Program-made: the position numbers and the translations under genes | Part shown: in pieces, positions 12,197 through 25,403 of the stretch | Layout of the letters: each line of letters opens with the position of its first letter | How positions within the stretch are numbered: the first letter of the stretch is position 1 | Source of the DNA: Diadema setosum | Taxonomy: Eukaryota; Echinodermata; Echinoidea; Diadematoida; Diadematidae | Assembly: GCF_964275005.1 (NCBI RefSeq) | Contig: NC_092694.1 | Location: 37,463,971-37,527,970 of the forward strand | Length of the DNA stretch: 64,000 nt | Direction of reading: 5' to 3' | The notes under the pieces: model-generated | Seen by the model: the letters and a program-made list of their open reading frames with translations, nothing else | Databases searched by the model: none | Told to the model about the DNA's origin: nothing

Positions 12197-15100
12197 CTGT
12201 TGGAAGACCCGATCTAGTGAGAAGAGGGGCGTTGAAATGAAATTGTCGTCATAGAATTTGACCACATTTGGGGGACTTAGTTTGGTTGTCTGAAGGAAAT
12301 TAATCACGTGGCTATTAAAGTCTTTGATCGGACGATTTCCCTCTTTATACAAGTTCATTTTCTTGAAAATCTACTTCAGCCACTGTGTATTTTTAGGGTT
12401 TTGCTTACTAACATTCATTAAATATTAAAGGTCTCTTCCAAGGAAATATCAAAGACATCTTGCATTCACCAATGTTATAATTCTAAATCAGTAAAGAAAA
12501 TTACTGCATAAAAATTGAGGATCTATTACGATCTTTCGTCATATAAAGAGCAAGAGGCTTGCTGAATGGCAATTTTACGGCATGGGAAACTATTTTCTCA
12601 CATTTCAGTTACAGTTTTCAGTTCTAGCTTTAGTTTGATTCTATTTAATTACATTGACGCGGTTGCGCGTCTCTGTTTATTCAATTAAAAGCGATCCATT
12701 CTCCCTTTCAAGTATGGTATCGTATATGATAGTATTCAAATGATATCTACAGGGTATTAACGTCGATGCACGTACCAAGCCCAAATACAAGATTATGAAT
12801 TCCAATCCATACAGATTGCGGAAGAGTATCATAAACACGTTTAACACAAAGCACTGTTTATGAGAGCATCAATACAGCTTTTAAGATACAAGTTAATTTG
12901 AATTGCACATGTATGTGTGCGTATGTATATGTTTGGGTGCGTTTGTGCGTGTTAATGTGTGAATGTGTCTGTGTGCGTATGTGAATTTGTGTGTAGGTTT
13001 ATCTTGTATATGTGCGTGTGTGTGCTACCATCAACCATGTCAACACTGTGAACCAATGACAAGGGTATGCTCTAATGCTATATTATAGGCAGTGAAAGTG
13101 CAGTTAAAATGGTATGATTTAATTGTCCGAAAAGCACAGCTCATGTATCGATATTTTGTTGACAAGCGAAGTGAACTAATCAAATGTGGGGGAATTTCTC
13201 GCTAAAATCGTAACTTGCAAGCACCCACACATGCCGTAATGGCTCGTACAATAGCTGTTATGATGTTACGGCAGTCCCACTCCAGTCTTGTTTAAATCGA
13301 GTTCGCCCGCGCAAACTACTGTCCGGGCGAAAACCGTGTGGTTACCATGGAAACGATTTATATCCGTCTGGTGTTAGTGAACTTACTCATGTAATTGTAG
13401 TGTGATTATCGCTTTTCTCAGATTGAATCAACGCAACTCTCTTGGGGAAGCGATCCCTCCATTTCACCACAAAACGACAAGGCTGTACTCCACTTCTATG
13501 ATGGCGAACATTTCTTTTCATAATTTCTGTTTTCTTTTTCCGTTGATAAACAACAAGATGCGCAGCAATGTGTTTTCTGTTCGTTTTCCTCCTTATTCTC
13601 ATCCTCTTCTCCTCTTCTTCCTTGTCCTTTTTCTATTTCTGCTTCCTTCCTCTTTCTTCTTCTTCTGCTTCTTTTTCTTCTCCGTCTACACTTTCCTCAC
13701 CGGTGCTGTTGTAATCCTTAGATTGTTTCCCGAATATCAGGCTAGCGTTAAACCATCAAGCCCAAGAAGGTACACTTCGGCGGTGAGATGCAGTATATCT
13801 ACCTTGTTAAACTTTTCTCATTCATTACTATCATAGTACTTCATTCAGGTACGATAAAAAAAAAAATGCATTTCTTTTGAACCCTATTCTGAACATCTAC
13901 CAGTATTCATTGCAGTTGTAGAATCATCAAAAGCTTCTACATCCCTGAATTTGTAACAGATTCTGATATCGACAAATTATTTTAGAAGACCACAGCCACG
14001 TTTGCCATCTCAAAATAATATTTTCATTCTTTTCTGATTGTGTAAAGATTTATTAGATTTTAACCAGTTCAATCTAATCTTTCTCCAATATAGGATGCTC
14101 AGTATGAATTTCAGAGCTATACCAATATAATGAGGCTAAAATAATAAATATCTGCAACGAAATTCCACAGGGATTTGATGAATTAAAGCAGCTCAAAAAG
14201 AACACGAAATGAAATGAAAAATGACACTTAAACTGTCCAGAAGTATGTTCTTATATTAAAGCAGCCAAATGGCAAACTGCGAGACAGTTTTGTGGAAATT
14301 TGGTATTGAGACAGCTCCCAAAAGGACGGCATCCTCAAGCACCGAGGCTGGTAATACTGGTTACCATAGTTACCGGAACCAAAAGTGTCTTCTTTCCCAC
14401 AAGCTGAGCAGAACAATCTAATATCTTATTCATTTTCCCCTGGGTAGAGATATTGTGACATATTATTAGTCTAAAGCACCTTGTTTATACCTATCACCTA
14501 AACTTGCGGGGGGGGGGGAGGGGGGCTTCTTAACTGTTAAAATATATTCGCCAAGACAATCGTTGCTTCTTCTTATATCAGGGTCTAACCCTTTCTCCGG
14601 CAAGGCTCTGGACAATGTGTGGCCAGGCTAAGTACACGTGAGTGAGTCTCGCGCTTTTTAGATGTATCCCTTGTTATGTCACTAGCATGGAGCAGGCCCT
14701 GTTCTGTAACCAATCATTTCTGATATTTGCCGTTAACAGAGCTCGAATAGTTCAAAGTGGCACGGTTTCATCCTTGAAGGTGGAGGTGTGAGCTTTGAGA
14801 AAATGGATAATTTTGTCGCCGTTCGCTGATTTTATTCTCTGCTGTTTGATTTAGAGAGATATGGCGCCAAAAAAGTCTAAGTCCGTCATAAATGTTTTTC
14901 CCTTGAGAAGAATGCCCAGCTCATTTCTTCTTTTTTTTTTAGTTCCTGAAGAGCAAAACCCGTTCTCCATTCCCCCCCCCCCCCATCCGCCCTTCTCTCC
15001 CTCCACCACCATTTTTATTCCCATTCCTTATTTCCTTAAACCTCCTCCCACGCGCTCAGATGTATGCTTCCAAAAACAGTGTCGGGTGCATCGCAAATCG

Positions 15101-18029
15101 TCATGATTAATCCGCCGTTTTAGCTGAAACAATAGTCCTCTGGAGGCATTTGCGTTCTAGGCACCCTTTACGTCTCAAGTTCTCTCCAGGCTCAACTGCT
15201 CCGCTTTACTAACGTGGTTTGGCATTTGATGGAGGTTGTTTGCGCGGTAGTGCGGAACAGGTGCGGGGCAAACAGAACGGGCGATTGACTCGACCGTTAG
15301 AAACCTGCGGGCACGCCGGGTCGTAACGGGTAACCCTGTTAAGACACGCACTGGAAGACAACGTGTCTCTGGAAACGTCTGTTCGTAGTTACAATCTGTC
15401 AAAAAATGACCCCGAATAACAACACATCTTTTCGGGCGTTTTTCCCCTCTTGGCAAACATGTCCATGTACAGTCTCCGTCACTGAGTCGTAGCCTAGTCG
15501 TGCACAAGCCCATCCCATACACGTAATGCCTTTATGATCAGCCCTCATACTGTAGGAAATCTATCGAGTTTACATACCTATATAACATACGTGTGTTACA
15601 CAGTCATTAATGGAAATGAATGTTCCCACATCTAAACCATGTGAATTGTGATCAGTATTTTAACAAATATTACGTAAGTTTCATCAATGAAAGTATTGAG
15701 GCGGACTACATGTTTTTGTAATTCCAAGAAAGTGGAATCTACTTGATGCCAAAGATAAAGAAATTGCCAGTGACTGGCATAAGGTGTCCAGCACTTTGTT
15801 TCTTATCAAGTATGAGGCAAACCCTTCACAACGCCGCATACGAATGAAGTGTGAAATCGATCTGCATTTGATCTGCAGCAAAATTTAAATTATAAAAATT
15901 TTCGACATGTTCGCCGGAAATGACAGAAAAGCAGCATTAAAAAATATCCTTTTAAAATGGGGTACTAAAAAGTCAAATGTCTTTTTTGTTTTGTTTTGTT
16001 TTGGCTCTGCTTTGATTGAATGTAATGAATCATACTTCTTAGAGACAAGTCAGCAAGAACAAAAAACGAAAGCGGTGGAAAAAAAATGAACAACGTAATG
16101 TGTAAGAGCGATGCTATAACGGCTTCTTTGCCCTTGAATTATTCGTGAATATAGATAAGAGGAAGAGTATCAGAGGAGTTTTATTTCGAAAGGAAGAGGG
16201 TTTTACCTTAGTCCAACGAACCCATTAGAGGGGTTAGGCGTCAATCAATCAAAACTACCGATTTGAAAGCTAATTTTGCCTGGAACTATTAAAGCCGCAG
16301 GTAGGTGGGCTGGTGAAAGCCGCCTATTGTCATAATGATGCATGGCAGGCGTTTGGAGAATATTTGATTCCATTACGGATAATAGGGAGTCTTCCAATTT
16401 TCCTGTGGTCTCCAATTTGAAAACGAAATGAAATGGGGATCAGTGACTCAAAAGGAAGCTTATATCCACCCAAACAGATCAACCCCATTCTCTATTACGT
16501 GCCCCCACACTTCTATCCCGTAAGATAGGTTTCCGAGTTTACGGATTGAGAGATAGAAACAGACTGGCTAGAAAAAACAACAACAACAAAATAAAACAAG
16601 AGGACTAAGAAAACTGGCTGGTATAATACTAATAGTATGAAAATCACTGCAATCATTACAGTCCTCACAGAATGATGTGTTCTCGTTATTAACGCGTGTT
16701 GGCCCGATTTAAGTAAACGTTCCAGAATATTCAACTTGATGGTTGTGGTTGACTGATATAACATTCAAATACCTGGCTTTCCTTCCTGAGAATCAAATGA
16801 CAATCTTTTCAATATTCCTGTTTCTTCTGTTTCTAGTACAATAGTTGAAATTTCATTTTCCGTAGTATTTGTAGCTAAACAACCTGCTCTATGAAATGAA
16901 TATGTCAGTAAAGTGATCTACACAAAACAGATACAAATGGTAGGTCCAAACGCTCTATGCGAAAAGGATAATGAATTATAGTTTGCAACCATTTATCCGT
17001 TGATTCAATACAGGAATATCTCGTGAGAAGGTTTACCCATGGTAACCTCGAAGAAAAGTAATTCTCGATGGAAATATAAACACAAAATACATTCCAAAAG
17101 AAACGGATAAGAAATTGGACATCAATAATCATGTCCAAACTTCTAAATCTAAAGGGGCAGTTTGACAAAATGAACCGTGCAAAAATTATTGAATGCACGA
17201 TTGCTGTCATTTTGTTGCTATCTATCACATGGGGCGATGTGAGAATCAAGCAATATTCAGTATAGGGAATCTAAAATTAACTCTTTAAACACCCCAGATT
17301 ATACCATGTGGTAACGGCGGTTTCACACCTATCATTATACGCGCATCCTTGTACGGAAGTGCCGAAAACATCTGCAATGTTCTTTTATAAGGTTCGCCTG
17401 TTTGTTACAAATTGCATTCTTCGAGTGGAGTATTCTTAAAAAGCATTGCACTGCAAAGACATGCCAGACACATACACCACTCAACCATCTTCCTCCTCCT
17501 TCCTTGTTTAGGCCTATCTCCCCCACCCCACCCCACCCCTCTCCTCTCTCTTACTGTCGTGCTGTATGCTGTTCGGCTCTCCTGATTGGATTAACGACAG
17601 GTGCATAAACCAGTGAGGTTAACCTCTTCTAGCTCTTGAGCATATGTCAATATGCAAATCGCACGGGGGAACATACACCTAGACATTCCGAGGGAGGATA
17701 AGAGGGGGTCTTCTCAATCCCATCATGGGGGGAAAGTGATCAATTATGTGCAAGGGGTTGTTTGCGCCCAATTTGGAGAGCCCTACACGCCAAGATTCAC
17801 ATCATCTTTCTTTTCAGCTCGAAACATTCTGTTTCTTCTCTAAAGACCAGGATACGTGGATCGTTATGCCCACATACAAGTAAGAATACATTAATGCACA
17901 CACCACTGTTTATATTCAACTTTTCTATGTAGGGTGTGCGTAATAGAGCCATACTATATCTTTACATACACTATTGTTTGAAATTATTTATTACAAGCAA
18001 CAAACTTATACAGTAACCAAGCAATATAT
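12197..18029. other. Gene-free stretch
   Basis: No exon supported. It holds a degenerate GT-rich stretch (about 12910-13025), a pyrimidine-rich tract (13590-13690), G-runs near 14509-14525, C-runs near 14977-14990 and a GC-richer island at about 15180-15520. That island has a 115-codon minus frame with no recognisable domain. Confidence 0.4.
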
Positions 18030-18030
18030 A

Positions 18031-18096
<66 letters not shown>

Positions 18097-18133
18097 CAAT
18101 TAATTACATGTATGTATATATTTGCATCTATAT

Positions 18134-18173
<40 letters not shown>

Positions 18174-18180
18174 TAGATAG

Positions 18181-18241
<61 letters not shown>
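18030..18241. repeat. Compound (AT)n and (GT)n microsatellite
   Basis: Two long AT runs (about 18031-18095 and 18138-18172) are followed by GATA units and a pure GT run to 18241. Confidence 0.95.
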
Positions 18242-18246
<5 letters not shown>

Positions 18247-18400
18247 CTATGCGTGAATGATTAACATCTCAGTTTTACCGTTGAATTCATATTGTTGCCG
18301 TTGGTGAGTGTCATGCAACTAACACTAACGCAGAAAGCCTGCACTTTTCTGGATCAAATCTCACTTATTTTAAGTCCTTTTTTGCTTTTGGAGCACACAC

Positions 18401-18403
<3 letters not shown>

Positions 18404-18440
<37 letters not shown>
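18404..18440. repeat. (CA)n microsatellite
   Basis: About 36 bp of CA repeat. Other short CA runs lie at 19279-19306, 21415-21437 and 26296-26325. Confidence 0.9.
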
Positions 18441-18441
<1 letters not shown>

Positions 18442-18443
<2 letters not shown>

Positions 18444-21400
18444 TACACGGAAAAACACATACACATGCATTCAGAAAGATGTACATGTACTCATTAAACG
18501 TTTTGAGGGGGATGCCCAATTTTAACTTTACTTGTTCAGAATTTTACAGAGGAGATGATCCGAAAAGCTATGCTCGTCAGTTATCTATATAAGATGTGAA
18601 GATGTTCCCTAAAAGTTTCAACATTTTTGTCTTTTTTATTGTACTTGAGTTGAAAAGGGAAATCAGTACAAGCATGGGACACTGAGAAGCACCCACCACA
18701 TCTTCTTTAATTCATTATTTCATCGCATATCCTCGAACAGCGAGCAATACTCAAGAAGTAGCACAATTTCTGGAATACACCAGGTAAAAATGGCACAACC
18801 TGAAGACGAGTTGATCGATGGGACACGGGATGAATAAAGACCACGGGACAGCTGGTCTTACACACTGATACCACCTGATCCGGACCACGAAATGTCTGAT
18901 TTTTCGATCTCTGATGTAATCTTCGAAGGAAACACTGCAGTTGGGGCTGGCAGGTGGTCTTCCGATCTTACATTTTCTGACTTGTAGATGATTTTCTGAA
19001 TCGAATGGAAGGTAGGATCCTGATTGAACGCATTGATGATGAGGAACAACTTCTTTGTAGACGTGGCGGGCGTGGATTTGGACAATTATGTTCAACGCGT
19101 GCAGTTAGACATCAGAAATCGTCCTTCTTGTCGAGTTTATCTGTGTTGTGTTGTTATTATTATTGTTGTTTGGGGGTAGGGTTGCGTGTGTGTGTGGGGG
19201 GGGGGGGTAGGGGTAATCGACCACTAGTAAATCTTTAAGGATAGGCCACTTCCGTTGAATATGCACTGTCTAATTAAAGCACACACACACACACACACAC
19301 ACACAACTATCCAAATTACAGTGCCTCGTAGGTTAATACGTCGAAGTTCTAAAGCTGACTTTAGATTTGCGAAGGCCACCGCACACATCTTCCGTCAATC
19401 ATGCACTTTGCTTGCAACTATAGCTATAAGCCATCTCTAAATCCATATCTACATCTTTACATCCACTTCGAGACCTTGTTTCTTGTCTTCCGGTTTCCAG
19501 TCACCACGCCCACCTGGTTTTAAGGTCTACCACCAACACATACGCCACGTAGACTTCTTCGCCCCATTATTCATGTTATTGCAAAGCTCCTCCTTGTACA
19601 TTACCCTTGGAAATCGTGAGGGATCCACATTATAATTATTTCCTTTTAACTTTTCTCCGGATTGGTTGGATCTTTCCCTTTTTAGCTAAGACCACGGCTG
19701 GTGCCACGTTTTAAAAGTGGGAGGCCCAGTTTATATTTTTGGTGGCCACTTCCGGGTTTCATCAGCTAACAAGAAAAAAAAAAACAGCCTTCAGAGCAAC
19801 TTCTGATGTCACTTCCGGGGTAAAAAAAAGGGTTCCCAAAGTGGTTGCACGTGGTTGCACCCTATGTATTCCTATGTATTGTACACCCCCCCCCCTCCCC
19901 CCGTTGCGCCCTGAAGATGTTGTCTATATCTCATACGATAAGTTCATAGAAATTTTGAAAACTGTTCTCTTGCGCTATGTTCCGACGTGTTCTCTAGTTT
20001 AAAAAAAGAAGAAGAAAATGCATATGAGGCCTACATAGGATTGAGTACCATCATGCTCGCATACAAAAACACAAATATGTTAATATGCATACAAAGACAT
20101 AATCCGAGTATGTATCAGTGCACGTACCAAGATTCAGATCTACACACTATTCATAATCATCAGTAGAAGCCTTAATACTGATATGTGTGTATACGCACAC
20201 ATACCTGCAGATAAACATTTTGTAACAAACTTTTCCTCATTCAAACCACGCTTTGCCTCATCCGACGCCAAAGCTTGTTACCAGAGTGGCCCCGTCGAGG
20301 CAGCTGGCAACCCAAGCAGCCATATCTGATCTCGGTCGTGATAGATGGTGTTGTCAGGCGGGGAAAAACGCGCGAGCGCGAAGCGATGAAAGCCGCACTA
20401 TGTACTTTGCGCAGTTGTGTAATCACGGCGACAGCGAGGGAAAACAACAGATTCTGGAAATCATCGCAAGGGCCAGCGTCTACTCTAAATCTGCTTCTTG
20501 CCTGGCTCTTTCCCTACTTTTTTTCCCATTTTTTTTTTTTGTTCTATCTCCCTCCTCCCCCCCCCCCCCTCCTTCTCTCCTGCTCTCTCCTTCATTGTCT
20601 CTTCATCTCACCCTCTCTCTTCTCTCTCTTTCTCCTTAGTATGTTTCAAATCTCTCCCCTAAATCATTCGAGTCACTTTCTACTCTCCATCTTTCTCTCT
20701 TCCCCTTTTTATTGTCTCTTCTCACTCTTCCCCTCTCCCCCTCTCCAAGCCACACCCCCTCTCATTCTATCTCTATCTCACTCCCTTGTTTTCTTTCCCA
20801 GGGGTTGTGTAAGTACGACGGCAGTAACAGAACACGTAACAAATTTACAGAAACCCTGAAGAATTTTATCTCCCCTCATCCTCTCCTGCACCCGTCCCCG
20901 TCCCCGTTTAATCTGAGAAGAGTTGAATTAGTCAAAGCTTAGAATTTTCACGTCCACAAAACTTTTATTATATAAGGAAAAGCAACAAAAATCAAATTAT
21001 CCTCTTTTTTTTTTGCTTGAGCTTCTTGTAAACATATTTTGCATTGCAATGTTTAATATACGTGTTTTCCTCAATACTATTTATTCACTTATATTCCAAT
21101 AACATAAAATAGGAGTCAATTTGATATTACTGTACATCGTAGCACACAAAATCATTTCTTTTCGTACATATGATTTCCGCACTTGGAAATAAAAGGATTA
21201 AGAAGGTAACGACTGAAACGCACCTTTCACTTTTCATTAAGATAGAATAAATGAAAAAAGTACAGCAAAATTACCAACATAAAAAATGGAAGTATATTAT
21301 ATCTAAAACTAACAACCTATCACCTAAAATACTAATTCTCCGCAACTGTTGTTGTTGTTGTTGTTTTAAAGAAAGAAGAGAAAGAGAGAAAAAAGGGGCC

Positions 21401-21520
21401 CCTATATTATCAAAGCACACACACACACACACACACAAAAAACGCAACTGCCTTTCCTAACAATAATTTATACCTTTACAACTATCAACAACAAAAACCC
21501 TGCTTTAGCTACTCCCTGTT
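18442..21520. other. Gene-poor stretch with CpG-richer island and pyrimidine tracts
   Basis: Apart from the exon-like stretch at 18862-19052, no gene is supported. A GC-richer island with several CGCG and GCGC motifs at about 20240-20480 is followed by a pyrimidine tract (about 20500-20780). This could be a promoter or 5' exon region, but no coding sequence is recognisable. Confidence 0.35.
18862..19052 (-). CDS. Exon-like open stretch, function unknown
   Basis: On the minus strand a stop-free stretch of about 63 codons begins KLFLIINAFNQDPTFHSIQ. It has an AG acceptor just upstream and a good donor (GTAAG) at its 3' edge. Its composition is hydrophilic and protein-like, unlike the simple-sequence frames around it. 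I recognise no family and no partner exon, and a second minus frame over the same bases is also open. It could be one exon of a minus-strand gene or chance. Confidence 0.18.
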
Positions 21521-21798
21521 ATTTCACACACATACATACACATGCACGCGTGCGCGCACACACACACACCCACACACACACATACACATACACATACACA
21601 CACATGCAGTTCAGTGCAACTTTATCACCCAAGGTTAAATTTTTTGTAGCAATCCCACGGACATGTGAGTATAACGTTGGGATACATGAAAAGTAGAAAA
21701 AGCATTCAAAGTCGCACATGTAGGCCTATAAACGAAAGGATACTGCTTAAGGCCTTTATCATCTATATTGTAATCTCTCTATTCTTCTCCGCCCCTCC

Positions 21799-21800
<2 letters not shown>

Positions 21801-21848
<48 letters not shown>
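21801..21848. repeat. (AT)n microsatellite
   Basis: Pure AT repeat of about 47 bp. Confidence 0.95.
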
Positions 21849-21851
<3 letters not shown>

Positions 21852-21994
21852 TTTCTGTCTCGATCTCTTAATTTTCGCGCCCTTCCTGTATGCTGGAGCT
21901 CCTGCTCCTAACATCGCACTGTAAGCAGTGGTAAGTAAAACAAAACTTTTTCCGGCCTAGCTCTTTCGCTTGTCCTTGTTATATTTCCCACTCC

Positions 21995-22008
21995 TTTCTC
22001 TCTCTCTC

Positions 22009-22044
<36 letters not shown>

Positions 22045-22170
22045 CCTCTCTCTCTCTCTCTCTCTTTCCCTTTATCTCTCTATTTTCTTTCTCTCGATCT
22101 CTCCCTCCCTATGTCTATTACTTTTTTCTCTCTCTTTCTCTTTCCTCTTTCCCTTTGTATGTTCTCGTGT
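21995..22170. repeat. (CT)n pyrimidine microsatellite
   Basis: CTCTCT runs with TTT and CCC interruptions. The plus-strand Leu-Ser frame is a repeat artefact. Confidence 0.9.
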
Positions 22171-22770
22171 GCACCCGACACAGCATTCTATCTACAACGT
22201 CTCCCTTTCGCTCTTTACCTTTCAATTCCGTTTCTTTGCCTGTCGGATAACGGCGTATGTCGAACGATTATCCAACTGATCGCAACCTAATTCCGGTTCT
22301 AAAAACCCTGTTCTGTCAGCTGCACCGTGACGCCCACCGCCCTGGCTGGCCCAACTTTACAGTAACGGTTACGGTGAAGGAGCTCATGTGGTGAGCTGTA
22401 TCAGTGGGGTAAAAGACCTGTCATATAATCCAGAGTTAATTCATGCAAAGAAGTTGATTTATGCGATGCCGTTAACTTAGAAGCGTTTCCGTTAACTTTA
22501 GAAGCGTTGAAAATTGTCATACACTGTATTGTTATCTCCCCGCCGGCGTCGCTCGTTTGCTGGAGCAAACCAATGATATTTATTATTCATTATGTCAGAA
22601 GAAGCGAAGAAGCGGATTCATGCCTTCGTGTTAGCCTACTTATGCATCATGATAACGTAATTTTTTTTTCTCCCAGCAACCTAGTAACAGAGGTTAATCA
22701 ACCAATGGTGGCCGAAATATATTGCAATAATTTTACGTATAGCACATGACCACTGTGTATAGTATGCTGT
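22171..22770. other. Gene-free stretch
   Basis: No coding signal recognised. The plus-strand frame at 22507-22749 has no domain and no splice context. Confidence 0.4.
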
Positions 22771-23011
22771 GGGGGAACTGTGGTAGAGTGGATATAAGAT
22801 TCCCAATTTCCAATCGGAGGACACGAGTTCGAATCCCGTCCAGTGCTTTTGTCCTTTGACAAGATGTTTTACTCACCATGTCCTATATTCTCGACCCAGA
22901 TGTATGAATGGGTACCTGGCAACGCTAGGGTAATAGTAATGGCAGGGCCCTCTGGTAGAGCAGTGTCAACACTGAAGAGGCTATCCTGGAAAAAGAAGAT
23001 CGTTGTATTAT
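22771..23011 (+). mobile_element. tRNA-derived SINE, copy 1
   Basis: The head carries a pol III A box (TGGTAGAGTGG) and B box (GAGTTCGAATCCC) at tRNA-like spacing. A body common to the second copy at 42277 follows, including GGGTACCTGGCAACGCTAGG, GGGCCCTCTGGTAGAGCAG and CAACACTGAAGAGGCTA. It ends in an A-rich, degenerate tail. The shared non-tRNA body shows that this is a retroposon and not a tRNA gene. Confidence 0.85.
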
Positions 23012-23284
23012 CAGCTGTCGGATATCGATAGTCGATCATTGGAAGCATCAAAGAAAGAATGCACGTGAGTCAGTAAGGAATAAGATGTTTTCTTGTATAC
23101 ACTATGGACACCTCAAATTATGTATTGGGTAATTTTAGTAACCAATCTGCTTGTTGTTGTTGGTGTTTTTTTATACCTCTTTCGCACCTTCTATCTACTG
23201 GTTTCCTATATCATGAACCTTCCTCGAAGTGAAGATCTGGACCATCTTGAGATGTAATATAGTTTGGTATGGAAGTTATCTTAA

Positions 23285-23653
23285 AGGCATAATTTACCAT
23301 TTGCAGATGAAACAAAAATCCAGCATTAGTGCTTTAAAATAGTTCTAAATGTGAGTTAGGGATAGCAACAACCACTGTAAAAATTTGAATCCGTATAATC
23401 GATGTTAAGTATTGCTAAATACACAAAATGTGAACAACGTGAACAATAGTTATAGAAAAGGATGCTTCCAAACTAAACCGTCTACAGTTATGGTTTATTT
23501 AGAAAAATGTTGATATCTCCTTATATTTTAGGCTTTGTTGTGAAAATTTTATATGGTAGGATGTTTTGTGATAGACAACAGACCTACACATATGCATCAA
23601 TGTGATATCTTGAACATTTTTGAAATCACTGCTCCCAAAGGTAAACTGGATCT
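23285..23653 (+). mobile_element. TTAA-site MITE, family 1, copy 2
   Basis: 369 bp between TTAA at 23281-23284 and TTAA at 23654-23657. It aligns end to end with copy 1 (start AGGCATAATTTACCATTTGC, end GGTAAACTGGATC). Confidence 0.88.
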
Positions 23654-23657
23654 TTAA

Positions 23658-25043
23658 CTTGTTGAAATGTGACTGAATTTCCTTGAGACAATGAAGTTTG
23701 AAGACCGCAAGTGATACCCATAACTATTTGCCCTTAGTTACCCTTGCGAGAAATGGTGGAAACGACTAGTGGTTATCGCAATGCCCAAAAAGAAAGAAAG
23801 AAAGAAAGAAAAAAAAGAAAAAAAGAAAGAAAGAAAGGAAGAAAGAAAGAAGTGTGCAGTTTTTCGAAGTTTTGTTAATTTCTATTTCTCTTTTCTTTCT
23901 CTTTTCCTTTTTTTTTTTGGGGGGGGGGGGTCACCGTGTCAAGATGTACAAACGTTCAAAATATATTGTGCACTTTACACCAAATTGTACTACAGTGCTT
24001 ACAAGCTTTATGGAAACTGGAGACTCAAATACAATGTGAATATACTAAATAATCATCACAAACATTGAAACTGTATATTATGTATCATAGATCCATCAAC
24101 AACAACAAAAATGAATAGATCGCAGTATAAAGATTATACAACTGACATCGTTTGAAGAGATAACAATGAATACAAATGAGCAGTTTAACAAACACAAGAA
24201 AGGACTGAAATACTGCATGTTAGCTCTAAATTTATTATAGCAATTGGAAGCTCTTTAATTGATGACGATGTCAATCCATAACAATCAAAGCAATCCCACG
24301 CAGTTCATCCCAGTGGGATTTAGTTAAATCAAATGCAGTTCAATCTGATACTGACTGCATTTGGAATGAGAAGTCGAGTCCCCTTGTCAGAAGAACATTG
24401 AGCCGGGAAATGCATAGCGTGACCTGCGCCGTATCTATCATGTCAAGAAGTCATGGAGCGCGATATTTCGGCCGCTCTTACTCTTACCTTGGCGTCCAAT
24501 CACAGTCGTTTAGTCTGCCTGTTTGTCGCTCGATCACCACGCTACGCAGACCTTTCCCGCCAATCCATCAATTCATACAGACAGCAAAAAAGTGCGCGAG
24601 TCCACTGCCCGCGTTCCCGCCAAGCTGCTTGCACTTCTCTTCGGGAATTTTCTCGTCGGGACTTTCTTCGTCGGGAATAACCATATTATCCATCTGTTAT
24701 CCCCCATCATCTTATCTAATTTTCTCACTTTCGTATTTTTTTGTAATATTGTATTTCTCAAGGACATTTTCCTGAGAAATATGGAAAAAGATTGAAATAT
24801 TGAAAGAGAGCGATATGAAATAGACTTACAGTGATTCCAACAGCTATGGATACAACTGCAAAAACAACTTTACATGTAGAGTGGCATTTACGGTTTTTAA
24901 GGAACAGTAGAAGATGGCAGAGATCAAAAGTTGTGTAGGGTAACAGAAATCAATATATCCATGCATTTGTAAAATCCTTGGCACATTGTCGTGGGAGAAC
25001 CGTGTTCAAAAAGGCTGCGTATTCTGTTTTGCATGTACAACAT
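23658..25043. other. Gene-free stretch with GC-richer island
   Basis: It holds (GAAA)n at 23790-23850, a T-run/G-run junction at 23909-23930 and a CpG-richer island at about 24390-24680 that stays open in several frames and might be regulatory. No exon recognised. Confidence 0.4.
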
Positions 25044-25052
25044 TGTACCTTA

Positions 25053-25394
25053 TACTTATCTCTCTAAAAAAAAAAAAATCGAGTCAAAATATTCACTCTT
25101 GAAGGAGTGAAAACAAAAAAGAGTGAATTTAGAGTGAAATTGGAGTGAATTTTGAGTGAAAATGTTCATTTTCACTCTTTTTAGAGTGACCTCAGGGATC
25201 ACTCCAAAATCTTCGAGTGATCCCTGAGGTCACTCGAAAATGAGTGACATTGAAAATTTTCACTCAAAATTCACTCCAATTTCACTCTAAATTCACTCTC
25301 TTTAGTATTCACTCCTTCAAGAGTGAATATTTTCACTCGATTTTTTTTTTTGATTTTTTTTTTTAAAGAGAGAGAGAGAGAGAGAGCTACACAA
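25053..25394. mobile_element. Foldback element of GAGTGA units with 9-bp target duplication
   Basis: A long, nearly perfect inverted repeat. The left arm from about 25077 reads AATCGAGTCAAAATATTCAC and the right arm ends at about 25345 with the complement, the centre being near 25210. The arms, about 130 bp each, are built from repeated GAGTGA and TCACTC units. Outside them A-runs and CT/GA-runs continue the symmetry. TGTACCTTA occurs exactly at 25044-25052 and 25395-25403. A 9-bp duplication with long inverted arms is the pattern of Mutator-like (MULE) elements. No coding capacity. Confidence 0.75.
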
Positions 25395-25403
25395 TGTACC
25401 TTA